The position numbers and the translations under genes are program-made. From positions 158,540,676-158,604,675 of the forward strand of contig NC_072792.1 of NCBI RefSeq assembly GCF_028583425.1: a stretch of 64,000 bases of DNA, written 5' to 3'. This document shows positions 12,501-24,500 of the stretch, piece after piece. The notes under the pieces were generated by a model. That model was not told the DNA's origin. It saw only the letters and a list, made by a program, of their open reading frames with translations, and did no database searches. Source of the stretch: Eublepharis macularius. Its lineage: Eukaryota; Chordata; Lepidosauria; Squamata; Eublepharidae. The stretch's first letter is position 1. Each line of letters opens with the position of its first letter.

Positions 12501-15500
12501 TCCTGCATGAGGGCTCTGTCCAAAAGTCTCGGGTTTAGTCCTTGCTTGAACAGAATGATTTTGGTGGACTCCTCACATCTAGGGCATTTGGCGGCCAATT
12601 GTCGGAATTTCGTGATATAGTCTCTCGCCGACATGCTGCCCTGTTTAATGGCTTGCAATTCTGTTCGGGCCCTGGTTTCCTCTAAGGGGTCTTCATATTG
12701 CGCTCGAATAGCATCCACCAACCCCTGGAGAGTATTAAGTTCCGGGGCCCCGATATTGTATAGTCCTACATACCAGTCCGCTGCTTTGCCTTGTAAGCGG
12801 GAGCCGAGATGTTCAATTTGACTGGCCTCGCTGCCGAAGAGGTGTCCCCACCGGTTGAAGAATTGCACGACTTGCACTAGAAAAAATCCCAGTTTGGAGG
12901 GATTCCCATCAAAAGTAGCTTCCAGTTTCACCCAACCCATCGGGAGGTCTTGCCTCGGAGCCGGTGCTGGGTAGAAGTCCGTCGGAAGCATCAATGGCAC
13001 TTGAGGTATGGGGGGACCCGGTTGTGGTAGCGGTGCTGGTTGCGCTGGCGGCGGCATCACCGGTTGAGCCGGGGGTGGCGGCCTCGGCTGGGCTGGCGGT
13101 GGTGCTCTCGGCTGGGCTGGCGGTGGTGCTCTCGGCTGCAGTCGTGGTCGGACAGGCGGCTGCAATCTCGGTCGGGCTGGTGGTGGCAATACAGGAGGTG
13201 CTGGCAGTAGCGGTTGAGGTGGAGGTGGCCGGTGCGGCTGAGTAATGACCGGCCGCTGAGGGACGGGTTGGTGGGGTCGTAGTGGTGTAGGCCCCACCGG
13301 TTGGTTTGGAGGTGGTATTACGGGCTGCTCAAGTGGCAAACGTATCGGTTGCTGCGAAGGAGTTAGTTGCGGTCGAAGCGGAAGGGGCCGCAGCGGCGAA
13401 GGCCTGATGGGTGGTGGGCCGCGCGGGCTTGCCCCTCTCGGCGTCGTGTCTCTGGGACGCAAAGGCTGGTCTTGTGGCATCGGGGCGCTCGGGGTTTGTT
13501 GAATGGGAACCACTTCAAGCGGTCGTTGCGGTAATTCCTCCTCAGAAGGGGCCGGAGGCTCTTCCATCTGATCCGGCCGAACTGTCGTTGGAGAAGCGGG
13601 AGGGGGTATCACCGTCGTTTCGGTTGGACGGGTTGGCCCTTCTTCCTCCTCTCTAGGCTCCTCCGCTGGAGTCTCCTTGGGAGATGGATCCCCGTCCGAT
13701 TTAGGGGTTTCCGTCGGAGTCTCTCCAGGTACCTCAGCTGGAGTATCCCCATGCGGCGGGGTTTCGTCTTTTCTAGGGAGTTCCGCGGGCGACTCTCCCG
13801 GTTCTCCAGGATAGTATTCCTCCTCTCCCGAAGGCAGCGGCTGCTGCGGGGCGTCCTCCACTGGATAGGACATGACACTTTGGAGGGTGGCGATTTGTAC
13901 CGCCATTTCTTCAGGTGAGATTCTCTCCCCTGCCCCCATCGCTGAGATTAGGTGAATGGCATGAGCCAAACTTTCCTCCATATCAATCAGCCTAGCTTCC
14001 AACTGTTGCATTCGGCTAGGACCCGGTTGCCCCATCCCGGAACCTCCTTCGGTTGTACTCACCGGGGAAAACGGCCCCCAAGGCGGAGGATCTCCTTGAT
14101 CGACTCGTGATCTCGCTGCTAGAATTCCTTTGGCTAGGTCCGTCACTGCCGAGATGCCGGAATCTACAGCATGGGTGCGACTTTGCATTTGCACCCAACT
14201 ATGTTCAGGAACTTCCGTTGGCTCTTTCCATGGGGCAAGTTCCGAATAATCCCAACTCAGGGCGCCGCGGCGAGATGTGTTCCCGTCCGTCTGTTCGGCC
14301 GTCCTGTTCCAAAACAGCCACGGTTGGCTGCTATCCAGCTCAGGGACAGTCTCTAGGCTTCGGCGTCCGTCCATCGAAACTCTTGGATGAAGCCCTCCGG
14401 CCCTGCGCTCTCGCGTTTCTCGGGGTCTGGCTCCCCACTCCGACGGGGTGGGTAGCGAGATCAAGGGGAGAGCGGTAGCCGTCGGCCTTGTCCCTTCACT
14501 GCTGAGGTCGATGAGAGGCGGTGTAGACGTCGAAGCTCCAGCCCCGGCTGGCACATGAGATTCTTGGGGTTGCACTGTTTGACTGTCGGGAGACGCATAC
14601 GGATCAAACAAAGGATCCCTGTCCGGGACTACCTTGGATTCCGCTGGGCCCGACTCAGGCATGATTGGTAACAAAATGTCAGCTTGTGGCTAGATAAGGC
14701 TCTTCCTACAGGTTCCCTTTCAAAAGCAAACAGGAGTCCATTGATTGAACAAGGAAACTTTACTGCAGAAAAGGTCCATTATAGTCCACGGTCCTGAATA
14801 GGAGACTCAGGATGGTACACAGTCATTGTTACCAATGAAGGGCAAAGCATGAGGTACAAAGTAACAATACCCATCTGGATTTGCCTCCCCCCACAGTTCT
14901 CAAAACAACATCTCTCAGTCCTGGGAAGCTGCTCTCCTTCAAGGCCAATGCTTGGTGGAACGGTGTTAGACAAAACAGTCGCCTCCGGTGGGAATGCTGC
15001 CTGGGAACTGGTGCACCTGGGAAGAAAGCACTTAAACACTAGAAGCATTAGAAAATGGAGTCAGTACAGTTTAGATATACACTGGACCTGACAGCCACTT
15101 CGGAATTATGGTATTTCCGAATTTTCCCCTGCTTCAGGCTGCACACCCCTACTTTTGTGTGAGGCCTGGCCCTGGCTCTGCCTTTCATCCACCCTTTTAT
15201 TCCCCTGCATCCTGATTGATTGAACAGCAAACAATCCAGTTTTTCCCCTTTTTAAAAAAAAATGTAAATAGCAAGGTTGCAACATTAGTGCCTTAAAGAA
15301 AAAAAAACCTTGAAACCGGGGAAAGGAAGGACACTGCAATACGGCTAGCACAAAAACTCTGCAGAGAGCCCTGAATCCCACTTGACATTTTAAAGTATTC
15401 ACCTGGGCTTCCTGTACTTTTTTCTCCATTCTTTTTTGGTGTGTTCTTAAAAAACTTTTAAACAGTGATGTTCCAAACTTTGTGAGATTAAAAAAAGACA

Positions 15501-18500
15501 AAAAAATCCCAAGAATGGAGTAAACGGATGAGCCCTCAGTCGATCAACTGAGGAAACTGAGGAGTCAGCTAGTGAAACTCATGTGTCCTCAAACCCCGCA
15601 GTAGAAATGAGGCATTTTTCTATTGCAGAAATTAAAAAGAGAAAGTTCGAACTACACCCCCTACACACAAATGTCCAACAAGGACTTGCAGGGGCATCTC
15701 ATTTTCCCCTTTCCTCCCTCTTTCCCTTCCCTGAAAGCCCCACAGTCTTTCACTTTTTCCTGCCTCATTCTTTCCCTCCACTAGTCAATGAACCTTAAGC
15801 TCCAACCCTGTCTTTAGTTTTCCTTCCTTCTCTACCTCTGGCAGCCTCTCCCAGGGAAAAGTCTCATTGATTTGCATAGTGCTGACTGTCAAACCAGGAC
15901 CAGCTGCACAGTGAGGAACCCACTAGTACTTATAGGGGCATCTAACCCCTCTGTATCACTTTCCCCACATTCTTTCCTCTTTCTTTCTTCCTCACATATT
16001 CTCTCCCTTCGCTGCTCTCCTACCCACCTGCTCACCAATCTACATTTTATCTGCCATCTTCAGTTATATTTATTATTATTTACTACATTGATATCCTACC
16101 TTTCTCCACAACATGGACCCAAAGCAGCTTGCATCATTCTCTTCCATTTTATCTTTTAAAAACCCTATGATTCATGCATGCTGTGTGGTAGCAAGTCAAT
16201 AGCCACAGAGAGCATTTGTTTCTTAAAGCTACAGGAGCTGCTTCTATTATTTGGGCTTTAAAAAAAACTGTGGGTTTTTTAGTTGCTGGAGTTTTCTGCA
16301 AATCTGGGGCTTTTCTCAGGAGTTGTAGAAAGATCTTTCTGGTCTGTTCATGGCTCCAGTCTCTGGATTTATGTATCCACAGATACACACAGTCTCCAAC
16401 TCCCTCTCCGTATTGATACAGATCTAGATAAAATCTCTCCCCTCAATTCCATCCTCTCATCCAAACAGAACACTTCACTCCTGGCTCCCTCTCTCTCATT
16501 GGATCTTCCTCTCCTTTTATAATTCAGTCACTCTACTTCACATATACATACTTTCCTCACTCCCATTCAACATCCTTATCTTTTAAGCCACCTGTATAGA
16601 ATTATATATACAATTACAACATTTAATGGCATTATCTGCAGATGTTATATGCATTCTTTCACAGCTGGAACACAAGTAAAGAAAGGCAGCTCCTCACAAA
16701 ACATCTTTGTAGCGGATACTACCGTGGGAATGGTAGTGCCAACTCATTCCACAAAAGCAAGAAAACCAGGAATACAACCACAGATCCCACATCAATCCAG
16801 GTTTCCCCCAAAATGTTTTTGCTGATTTATTTATTGCATTCTACATTCCAGTGGCGGAATGAATATGGAAATAAACAAGCTTCACAATTTTATATGGAAA
16901 ACATTTCTTACCTTCACGTTGTGACGGATACTCTAGGACAGGCGCCTGGTCTTCTAGCTCAGTCTGGATTGTGGGATGGAATTCCTTTACTTCGTCATCG
17001 GCAAGGCAAAACTTAACCACGTATTTCATTTTGATCTGACTAGTTCTATATACCACAAACTCATCATCCTTACGGAAGAAAAAAGAAAGTAAATCGTAGG
17101 ATCTTTACCGGAGCAGCAAACCAATTTATGAGTGAATTTTGCATAATGTTTCACTCAGGCAGCCACTGAGAGCTGGTCATGGCACATATGTGGAAGATTC
17201 AGAATGGGACAAGGTGTCATGATAAACCAAGGAGAGGTACAAGGCAGAGACCCAAGGTGTTCGTTGGAAGCTTCGTAGAGAGATGGGGACTCTCAAGGCT
17301 GACAAGCCTAATTCATTTTCAGTTGAAGATTTTTCTCCTACGATATTGTTGTCAAATGGATGCCATTCAAGGCACACACTTTCTTTTTAAAACAGATTTA
17401 TTCAACAATTGCTATTTCATTGTATTAGTTATTGTTGTTTTGTACACAGGTACAACACAATATTTAGAGGCAATAATGACTTCCAGTGTTAACTCCTATG
17501 AGGTGTCACAGTGCCTCGATGCCTTGTGCATTTTTTTTTTCTTCAAATGAAAACCTGGAGACACGAATTAGAATGAACACACACAGAGAATGGTTAACAA
17601 GAACTTAATCGTGGGTAATTCACAATATTGTGTTGTTTGGATCTCCTTACCTTGGATATGAGTATAAGTATTAATTGAATGTAATTAATTCAATTACATT
17701 CAATTGAATTTGAATGTAATTCAAATTACATTGAATTTGATTAAACGAACCTTGATTAAACGAACCTTGATTAAACGAACCTTGAAAGTCTCATCATCAA
17801 GATAAACATTTACATACTGTTTTACAGCATTCAATACACTTTATACATACATTATTATTTATACATATTATTTGTACATTCTGTCAGAATACACAATTTT
17901 ATTTCATATGATTGCAGCAGTCCTTCCTTGCAATAACCCTGTAAGGTATGCCACTGTGATGATTTGCATACAGCTTTCTTTCATGGGGGAAAGGGGTGCT
18001 ACTTTTTCACACTAGCAAAACAATTTGATTATTTAGATCTGGTACCTGGAAAGCTGAATCACTGCCTTTTGTCTTGCGAATTCCATGCATGCTGTCATAG
18101 CCTGACGGGGCAGTAGTTAATGAAATATCCTTCTGATAAGTATCCAAACAACCTCCAAGTGCTACATCACAAATCAATAGCAATCGAGTTCCATCTATTT
18201 TATTAGGCTGAGAGTACTTGATGCTTGTACTGTTAAATTAAAAAAAAAATACTCTTACACAAATGTTTTAAGTAGAATTCCTTAGCCCATGGTTTAAACA
18301 CTTCAGTTGTAAAAAAGACATTTTGGACTGCATGTGAACCCCAGGGGAGCGCACAGTCTGATCTCTGACCTCATACTGGTCTTCTCATCCAAGCTTGATA
18401 TGACAGGGTAGCCAAGGTTGCAGTCCATGTGCCTGCCCCATTGATGTATAAACAAGTGATGAGAGAGATCTCATTTTTTGCTCAAGAGGGGCATACAGGA

Positions 18501-21500
18501 TGGTGCAGAAGGTACTCAGCGTACTTTAATAGCACAATCCTGAACAGTATTACACTGTTCTAAGTTCTCTGAAGTCAATGAGATGAGAAAGGTTTAACTG
18601 TACTTAGGACTGCACTGTGAGTGTACTACTGCTCACATAGCAGCATTGACACAGTTACTCCAACACTTCTATTCTCTACAACGGGACAAATGCACACATT
18701 TATTTATTTACTTCATTTATACCCCAACTTTCCCTCCAATGGGGACTCAAAGCAGCTTATGTTGTTCTCATCTCTTGCATTTTATCCTCATAACAAATCA
18801 GTGAGGTAAGTTGGGCTGAAAGTTCGTGACTGTCCTAAGGTCCCCCAGCAAGCTTCCTTGGCACAATGAAAATCTGAACCTGTGTTTTCCATATCCTAGT
18901 CCAGTACTCTAACCACTATACGCCACTTGCTCTCACATGTATATTTCTTTCTTTGAAGCAGGCGATTAGCCCATGACCATTCCGTGAGCTTCATGGGTGA
19001 ACAAGGATTTGCACTCGGCTCTCCCTGGCCCAAGTCAAATACTCTTCACTTCATTATATTCTCTCTCGAAAGTGCAAGAAGCAGCGTGAAGTTGCCCTGA
19101 CGGTAATATTAAAACATATTGCCAAAATGATACACATCATTACTCTTCCACCATAAAGAGAGATGTTACCATCAGTAAATATTCCAAACCTTATTGAATT
19201 GCTGAAATAAATGCCGCTACCCAAGTTTCCAGAATCAGTTCTTTTGATGCCGTGTTCTTCAACTACCACCTTTGGCAGGAGAAGGCCCCTGCAAACGAAA
19301 GATTAATGTTGTAAAGCATCCCAACACAGAGACACATGGTTTCTAGATACTAGTACCACGCATGTCATGAATCGGAGAGGGTAAGCAGGCAAGAAGGATT
19401 CCTGGAATCTATGGTCCAACTCTCTCCCCCATCAATCAGCATCAGGGAATAAGAACTACAAAGAAAGCTCTCATCCCTCCTCCCAACCTGCAGCTCACCA
19501 CCTTCATATGCATATAATGGTGGAAGAGGCTGCAAGGATGTGGGAAGAAAGGGCCATAATTCCTCACTCCTTGTTATTGGTGCTGTTAAGAGACAGAAGC
19601 AATAATTGATCTCCTGCTTGCCAAGAATCCTAAACAGCAAGTCATCTTTACACTGTTTTGGCTGTTAATTAGGAATACCTTTTACCTCTCTACAGAGTGC
19701 CATCCAGAGAATGATGAATGGCTAGATAGTTGCCGTGGCACTCTCCTATTCATGACTGCAAACATACTGAGCAGAAAAGCAGGTACAAAAATGTGAGCAG
19801 ATAACACAAGCTACTACCGAGAAAGGATGCCAACAAAGTTGCAAGGAGATGAAGTGTGGAATAAGGACTGGATGTTGCCAAGAGTACTCTCAAAAGCAGC
19901 CATTTCTCTTCTTCTGCCGACATTATATATTTGCAAAACTTCTACGGGACATTTGCTGCAAGACATTTTAAAATGAATATGGAGATTATATGAGTTTTTG
20001 CAGAAGACACATTTTAATTTCATTGCCAGCCACTAGAGACACAGAAACACAAATGCGATTGTATATCCTGCCTAATGTAATCTCAGTGCGTGGTGATGAG
20101 AGACTGTGACAGGAGAAAAGGTCTGGGCAGAGATGCTTACAGCAGGGCTAAGAGACCAGGAGTACCTGGGAGTAAAGCAAGTCATCACTTTATGGAACAT
20201 TCCCCCACACACATTTTAAAGAAATAGTTCTTAAGAGTCTCTCAGAACTGATTTTGTAGAACTGTGACTAGGGGAAAAAAAGACTTTGAAACTAGGTGCT
20301 ACAAGACTAGAAACAAGGTCTCAGTACTGAAACTTACCTGAAGTTACTTTGAACAACTTGCTGTTTAACTCTGTTAAACTCTTCACTACTTGCATCCAGA
20401 GCCTCTATCTTGCACCCCAAAGCCCGGTACTTGGAAAGGGATGGCGGGTTAGGACTGAACAGATTTGTTTCATGTACATTCAGCATATCCCTGATTAGCT
20501 ATAAAAATAATAGACAACAGATATTCCATTTCTAGATAAGGTTACAATTAGTATTATCAATGTATAAAATGCCAGAAAGTAACATTACAAAAAAAAAAAA
20601 CCCTGCCCTGAGGAGATTATAATTAAAACTAGATTTGCCAACTTAAAAAAAAATCAGAAAAAGAAGGAAAACAAATGTGGGAGAGCATACTAAAACAGTA
20701 AAATCCAAAAAAACACCCACTCCAATAGACATTAAAGGGAATATTTGCGAATGACATAGGCTTATTCTGTAACTCCCTCTCTTCGAAAGTGAGATTGGTG
20801 ATCTCCCTATAAGCCAAAGCAAACTGAAGACATTTTTACTCTGGAAGACCTCAGAATTTAATAACAAAAAAAGTATGATGGCTACTGCCTTCTTGCACGG
20901 CTTGATTGAATTTATATGCTACTACTGATTACTGTTTTATGATATTTTAATTGTCTATGATATTGTAATTACCTGCATTTTTAAAATTTCTCAACTTAGT
21001 TGCCTGACACACTTCCTAAATAAACAAACTCTATGCAAATATGAAAGAACTCTGACTTAATACTTCCCTATACATTAGCAATTTGAATTATGTTGGTATT
21101 GTAAAGGGAATGAAAGAATAGAGCTGATAAAGAAGGGAGACCTATCAACCTGCCAATTAAAACAATATTTAGGATGCAACACAAGTGAGGTTTTTTAACC
21201 TCCAGACTGGGAAGATAGTCTGTCTAAATATACCGAATATACACCGAATCTATCTTCCAGGTTCTGAGGGCCTATACTCAAGAGCCTTTCACTTTAATTA
21301 AATACTAATCAACGCTCAGTATTTGCAGGAGAAGATGGGTTCTTCATCTTTCATTGGTTGCTATAAGTAAAGAAGCCTAGGTAATTCAGACTGATTAGTT
21401 TGAACCCGAGGATACCGAACAATAGATCTTTACACTTGGATGATCTTTGTACCAGAGAAGCAGCAATAAATAATATATTCCAATTGCCCAGTTGCTCATT

Positions 21501-24500
21501 GCAGACACCACAGAGCAACCTGTGTGGCATTCCTGGAGAGATGCAACACTCTGCTCAACCTATCACATTCCCTCGGGATGAAAAAAAATCAAACAATCTC
21601 AGAACCAGCTTCATACAAAGCATGCACGTAGCACTCTCGGAGGGTCAAGCTACAAGTGATGAATGACACTTGAACAGCAAGTGAACAGACTCACATGTAT
21701 TCCTCCCTGTTCACTTGTGCTCCACTTGATCCCATGTGAACAGGGAGGAATGCATGTGAGTCTGTTCACTTGCCGTTCAAGTGTCATTCGTCACTTGTAG
21801 CTTGGCCCTGACAAACAGGATTTCCAAAACCAAGAACTAATGCACACATTGTTAGGAAATGTTTTACTTTAACAATATTTTCACATCTGTTATTAGATTG
21901 ATCTATTAGAACTTGAACTTTAGAACTTTCTAATGCTCAATACTGTCACCACTGTGAAATTCACTAAACATAATTCTGATTACAAGTGCTTTACAACTGA
22001 AGGCACTGAAAATAGGCATCAAATGCTCATCAGAGACCTTACCTGGCAGAGATCCTGCTTGTTAGATAACAGCTTTTTGCAAACGTTGTCTTCTAGCCTG
22101 CTTTTATGAGGTATGATTTTGTAGAATTCTTCTATCAGTGCAGTCAGCTCTCTGGGAGATTTCCCTTCATCCAATGCCTTCTTGGTCTGAAGCAGAATGC
22201 CTTCTGCTTTGCTCACCTTTTAAGAAAATAAGCTATTTAGTTTATAGTGCCCGGTTTACATTTTTAAAATGTGAACGGCAAACACTCGTACATTAAGATA
22301 CACATTTTTGGTGATGTTAATGCTACTTCAGTAAAACCATAGGATTTTCCAAAGCTTTATTAGCCAATAAGTTCACTAGAGTATGAAAAAGGAAGGCCAC
22401 TGCCGAGACAGACTTTTGAGCTCATTGAAGAAACCTGAGAAAGGGTATCCCAGAGGCACTTGAGTCTTTTCCCCACTGTTCCCAAGTTCACTGAGCCAGT
22501 TTGGTGTAGTGGTTAAGAGTGCGGGATTCTAATCTGGAGAACCGGGCTTGATTCCTCATTCCTCCGCTTGAAGCCAGCTGGGTGACCTTGGGTCAGTCAC
22601 AGCTCTCTCAGAGCTCTCTCAGCCTCACCCACCTCACAGGGTGTTTTGTTGTGGGGATAATAATAACATACTTTGTAAACCGCTCTAAGTGGGTGTTAAG
22701 TTATCCTGAAAGGCGGTATATAAATCGAATGTTGTTGTTGTTGATATAAATCAGAGACATTAGTGTCAAATGCAGGCCTTACAGGAAGGATGAGGGTAGA
22801 ACAGCACTGCTGCTCTTTACCCCTTTAAAAGAAGATCAGGGAAGGCACTTTCGCTCTGGAAAAGGCAAGCACACAGCCTTCCAATACACAGAAAATGGAA
22901 ACATTCACAAAATAGCAAGAGTTTGTTTTGAGGAGGGAAAGATACCTCTCTTGATTCTTGCCTTTAAATATAAAACTAAGCAAGCGCACCCAGGTTGGAC
23001 TGATAGAGCAAGGGAGTACTCAGCCACTAAAATATGTTCAATGATAATGAAAAACTTCACAAAGTAGCACCAGCATGGGGGTGTGAGAGGAAGAATGGCA
23101 TGCATCACTTATCCCAATGACACTGCAAACAATATTCAGCGGTTACCTATACGACACATTCTGCTTGCCAATCACAAAAGCAACAGGTGTGCATTGAATC
23201 ACTAGTGGGTGGGATCTTGCCATTAAAAAAAAAATGCTATCTTGATTAAAGATAAAAGGATCCCATGCAACAGAGGAGCAATGACCATGCCCAACCTGGT
23301 GCAGAAGAACGGCTTACTCCCATAGGAACCTACTAACCACTCCAGGTGATGGCTGGCGATCTTCCAGAATTACAACTCATCTCCAGGCTTCAGTGATCAG
23401 AGTCCACGGCATTATAGCTCACTGAAGTTGCTCCCCTTCCCAAATTCGACCTTCCTCAGGCTCCACTCTTAAAATTTCCAGGAATTTCACAACCTGAAGC
23501 TGGCAACCCAGAAGCCCCTGTCATCTGAAGCTAGATGGGTGGCAACCTTAGAAAGGGCCTTCTTGGTCATGGCACCAAAGTTTTGGAATTCATCTGTCTC
23601 GCTCTATCATTGTCTTCCACCAGTGGGTGAAGACTTTTGTTGTGTTTGATGTTCCTTCACTAACTCTTATTATCCCTCCTCTGTCTGCACGTTTAAGTTT
23701 TATTTGTTTTAAATATTTTAATATATATTTGTATTTTCAATGCTGTTTTAATGTCTGAAATGTTTGCCGCCTTGGACACCTTGTATTGCATGGAAAGGTG
23801 GCACAGAAATGTTTAAAACAAAATAAAATAAATAAATAGAAGTACTAAAACACACTGAGTGCTTCAGTGCCCAGATCACATTTAGAGCCAAACTACAAGT
23901 GACGCCTGACACAGGTTGGACACTTGTCAGGTTCCGTCAAGTTTTTATGGGAAACGTAGGCAGCTTGGTGGAATGTTGGACAAGTGACAGTTGAAAAGTC
24001 CATTGGACAGCAGTCGAAGAGCCAAGCTGCAAGACCAGGATGCCTACATTTCCCATAAAAACTTGACGGAAGCTGAAAAGTATCCAACCTGTGTCAGGCG
24101 TCACTTGTAGCTTGGCTCTGAGGTATCCTAATGAGGGAATGCATGGACAGGTCTCCTTCAACATTTTGCAATTCTGAGGAGGCATTCCAGATAGGAGCCA
24201 TTTCTTCAAGGCCCAATTTCATGTGGCTGTAGTCCATGCAAGAATATGGAACCCATGCAGGTGAAGATGATCCCATGGTCTTCTCCCACCCAATCAGCAC
24301 TGCTGGAAGAACAACACTTGGGTTAGAAAAACCAACACAACTAGCTCTGCCCATCTGGTTGCAGCAAAGTCATGCATCCCACAGCCTCATGGGATCACAC
24401 CACAAGCAAGTGCAGCCAGAACAGAAGAGGAAAAACAAGGCAGAACTGCTTGTCCTTTATGCAATTAACACACTGCCATGTTTAATCCCAACCTAGCTGG

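Larger units (their letters stand above)
8158..15093 (-). mobile_element. Intact Tf1/sushi-group Ty3/Gypsy LTR retrotransposon with chromodomain
   Basis: 6936 bp, minus strand, so in the same sense as PARP4, inside PARP4 intron 14. Both LTRs are 417 bp, start TGTCAG and end CTGACA, and read as identical. The 5-bp target duplication GCCAC flanks them at 8153-8157 and 15094-15098. gag and pol are open. Pol order is protease, reverse transcriptase, RNase H, integrase, chromodomain, which with the self-complementary primer site places it in the Tf1/sushi group. Identical LTRs imply a recent insertion. Confidence 0.96.
7678..15151. mobile_element. Small hAT-like element split by the Gypsy insertion
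   Basis: Outer ends TAGGGATGTGCA and TGCACACCCCTA are imperfect inverted repeats. The 8-bp duplication CTTTTGTG lies on both sides (7670-7677, 15152-15159), as in hAT transposons. Without the Gypsy element it is about 530 bp and has no coding capacity. Its middle is a 16-bp inverted repeat. Confidence 0.75.

Noticed and set aside
12633..14478. Plus-strand frames of 60-141 codons
   Set aside because: Shadows of the GC-rich gag gene.
14672..14674. TTG start for gag
   Set aside because: The frame is open to a TTG, but it overlaps the primer-binding site; the ATG 12 nt later is the normal choice.
17738..17782. CRISPR-like array
   Set aside because: Adjacent 15-mers without spacers in a vertebrate intron.
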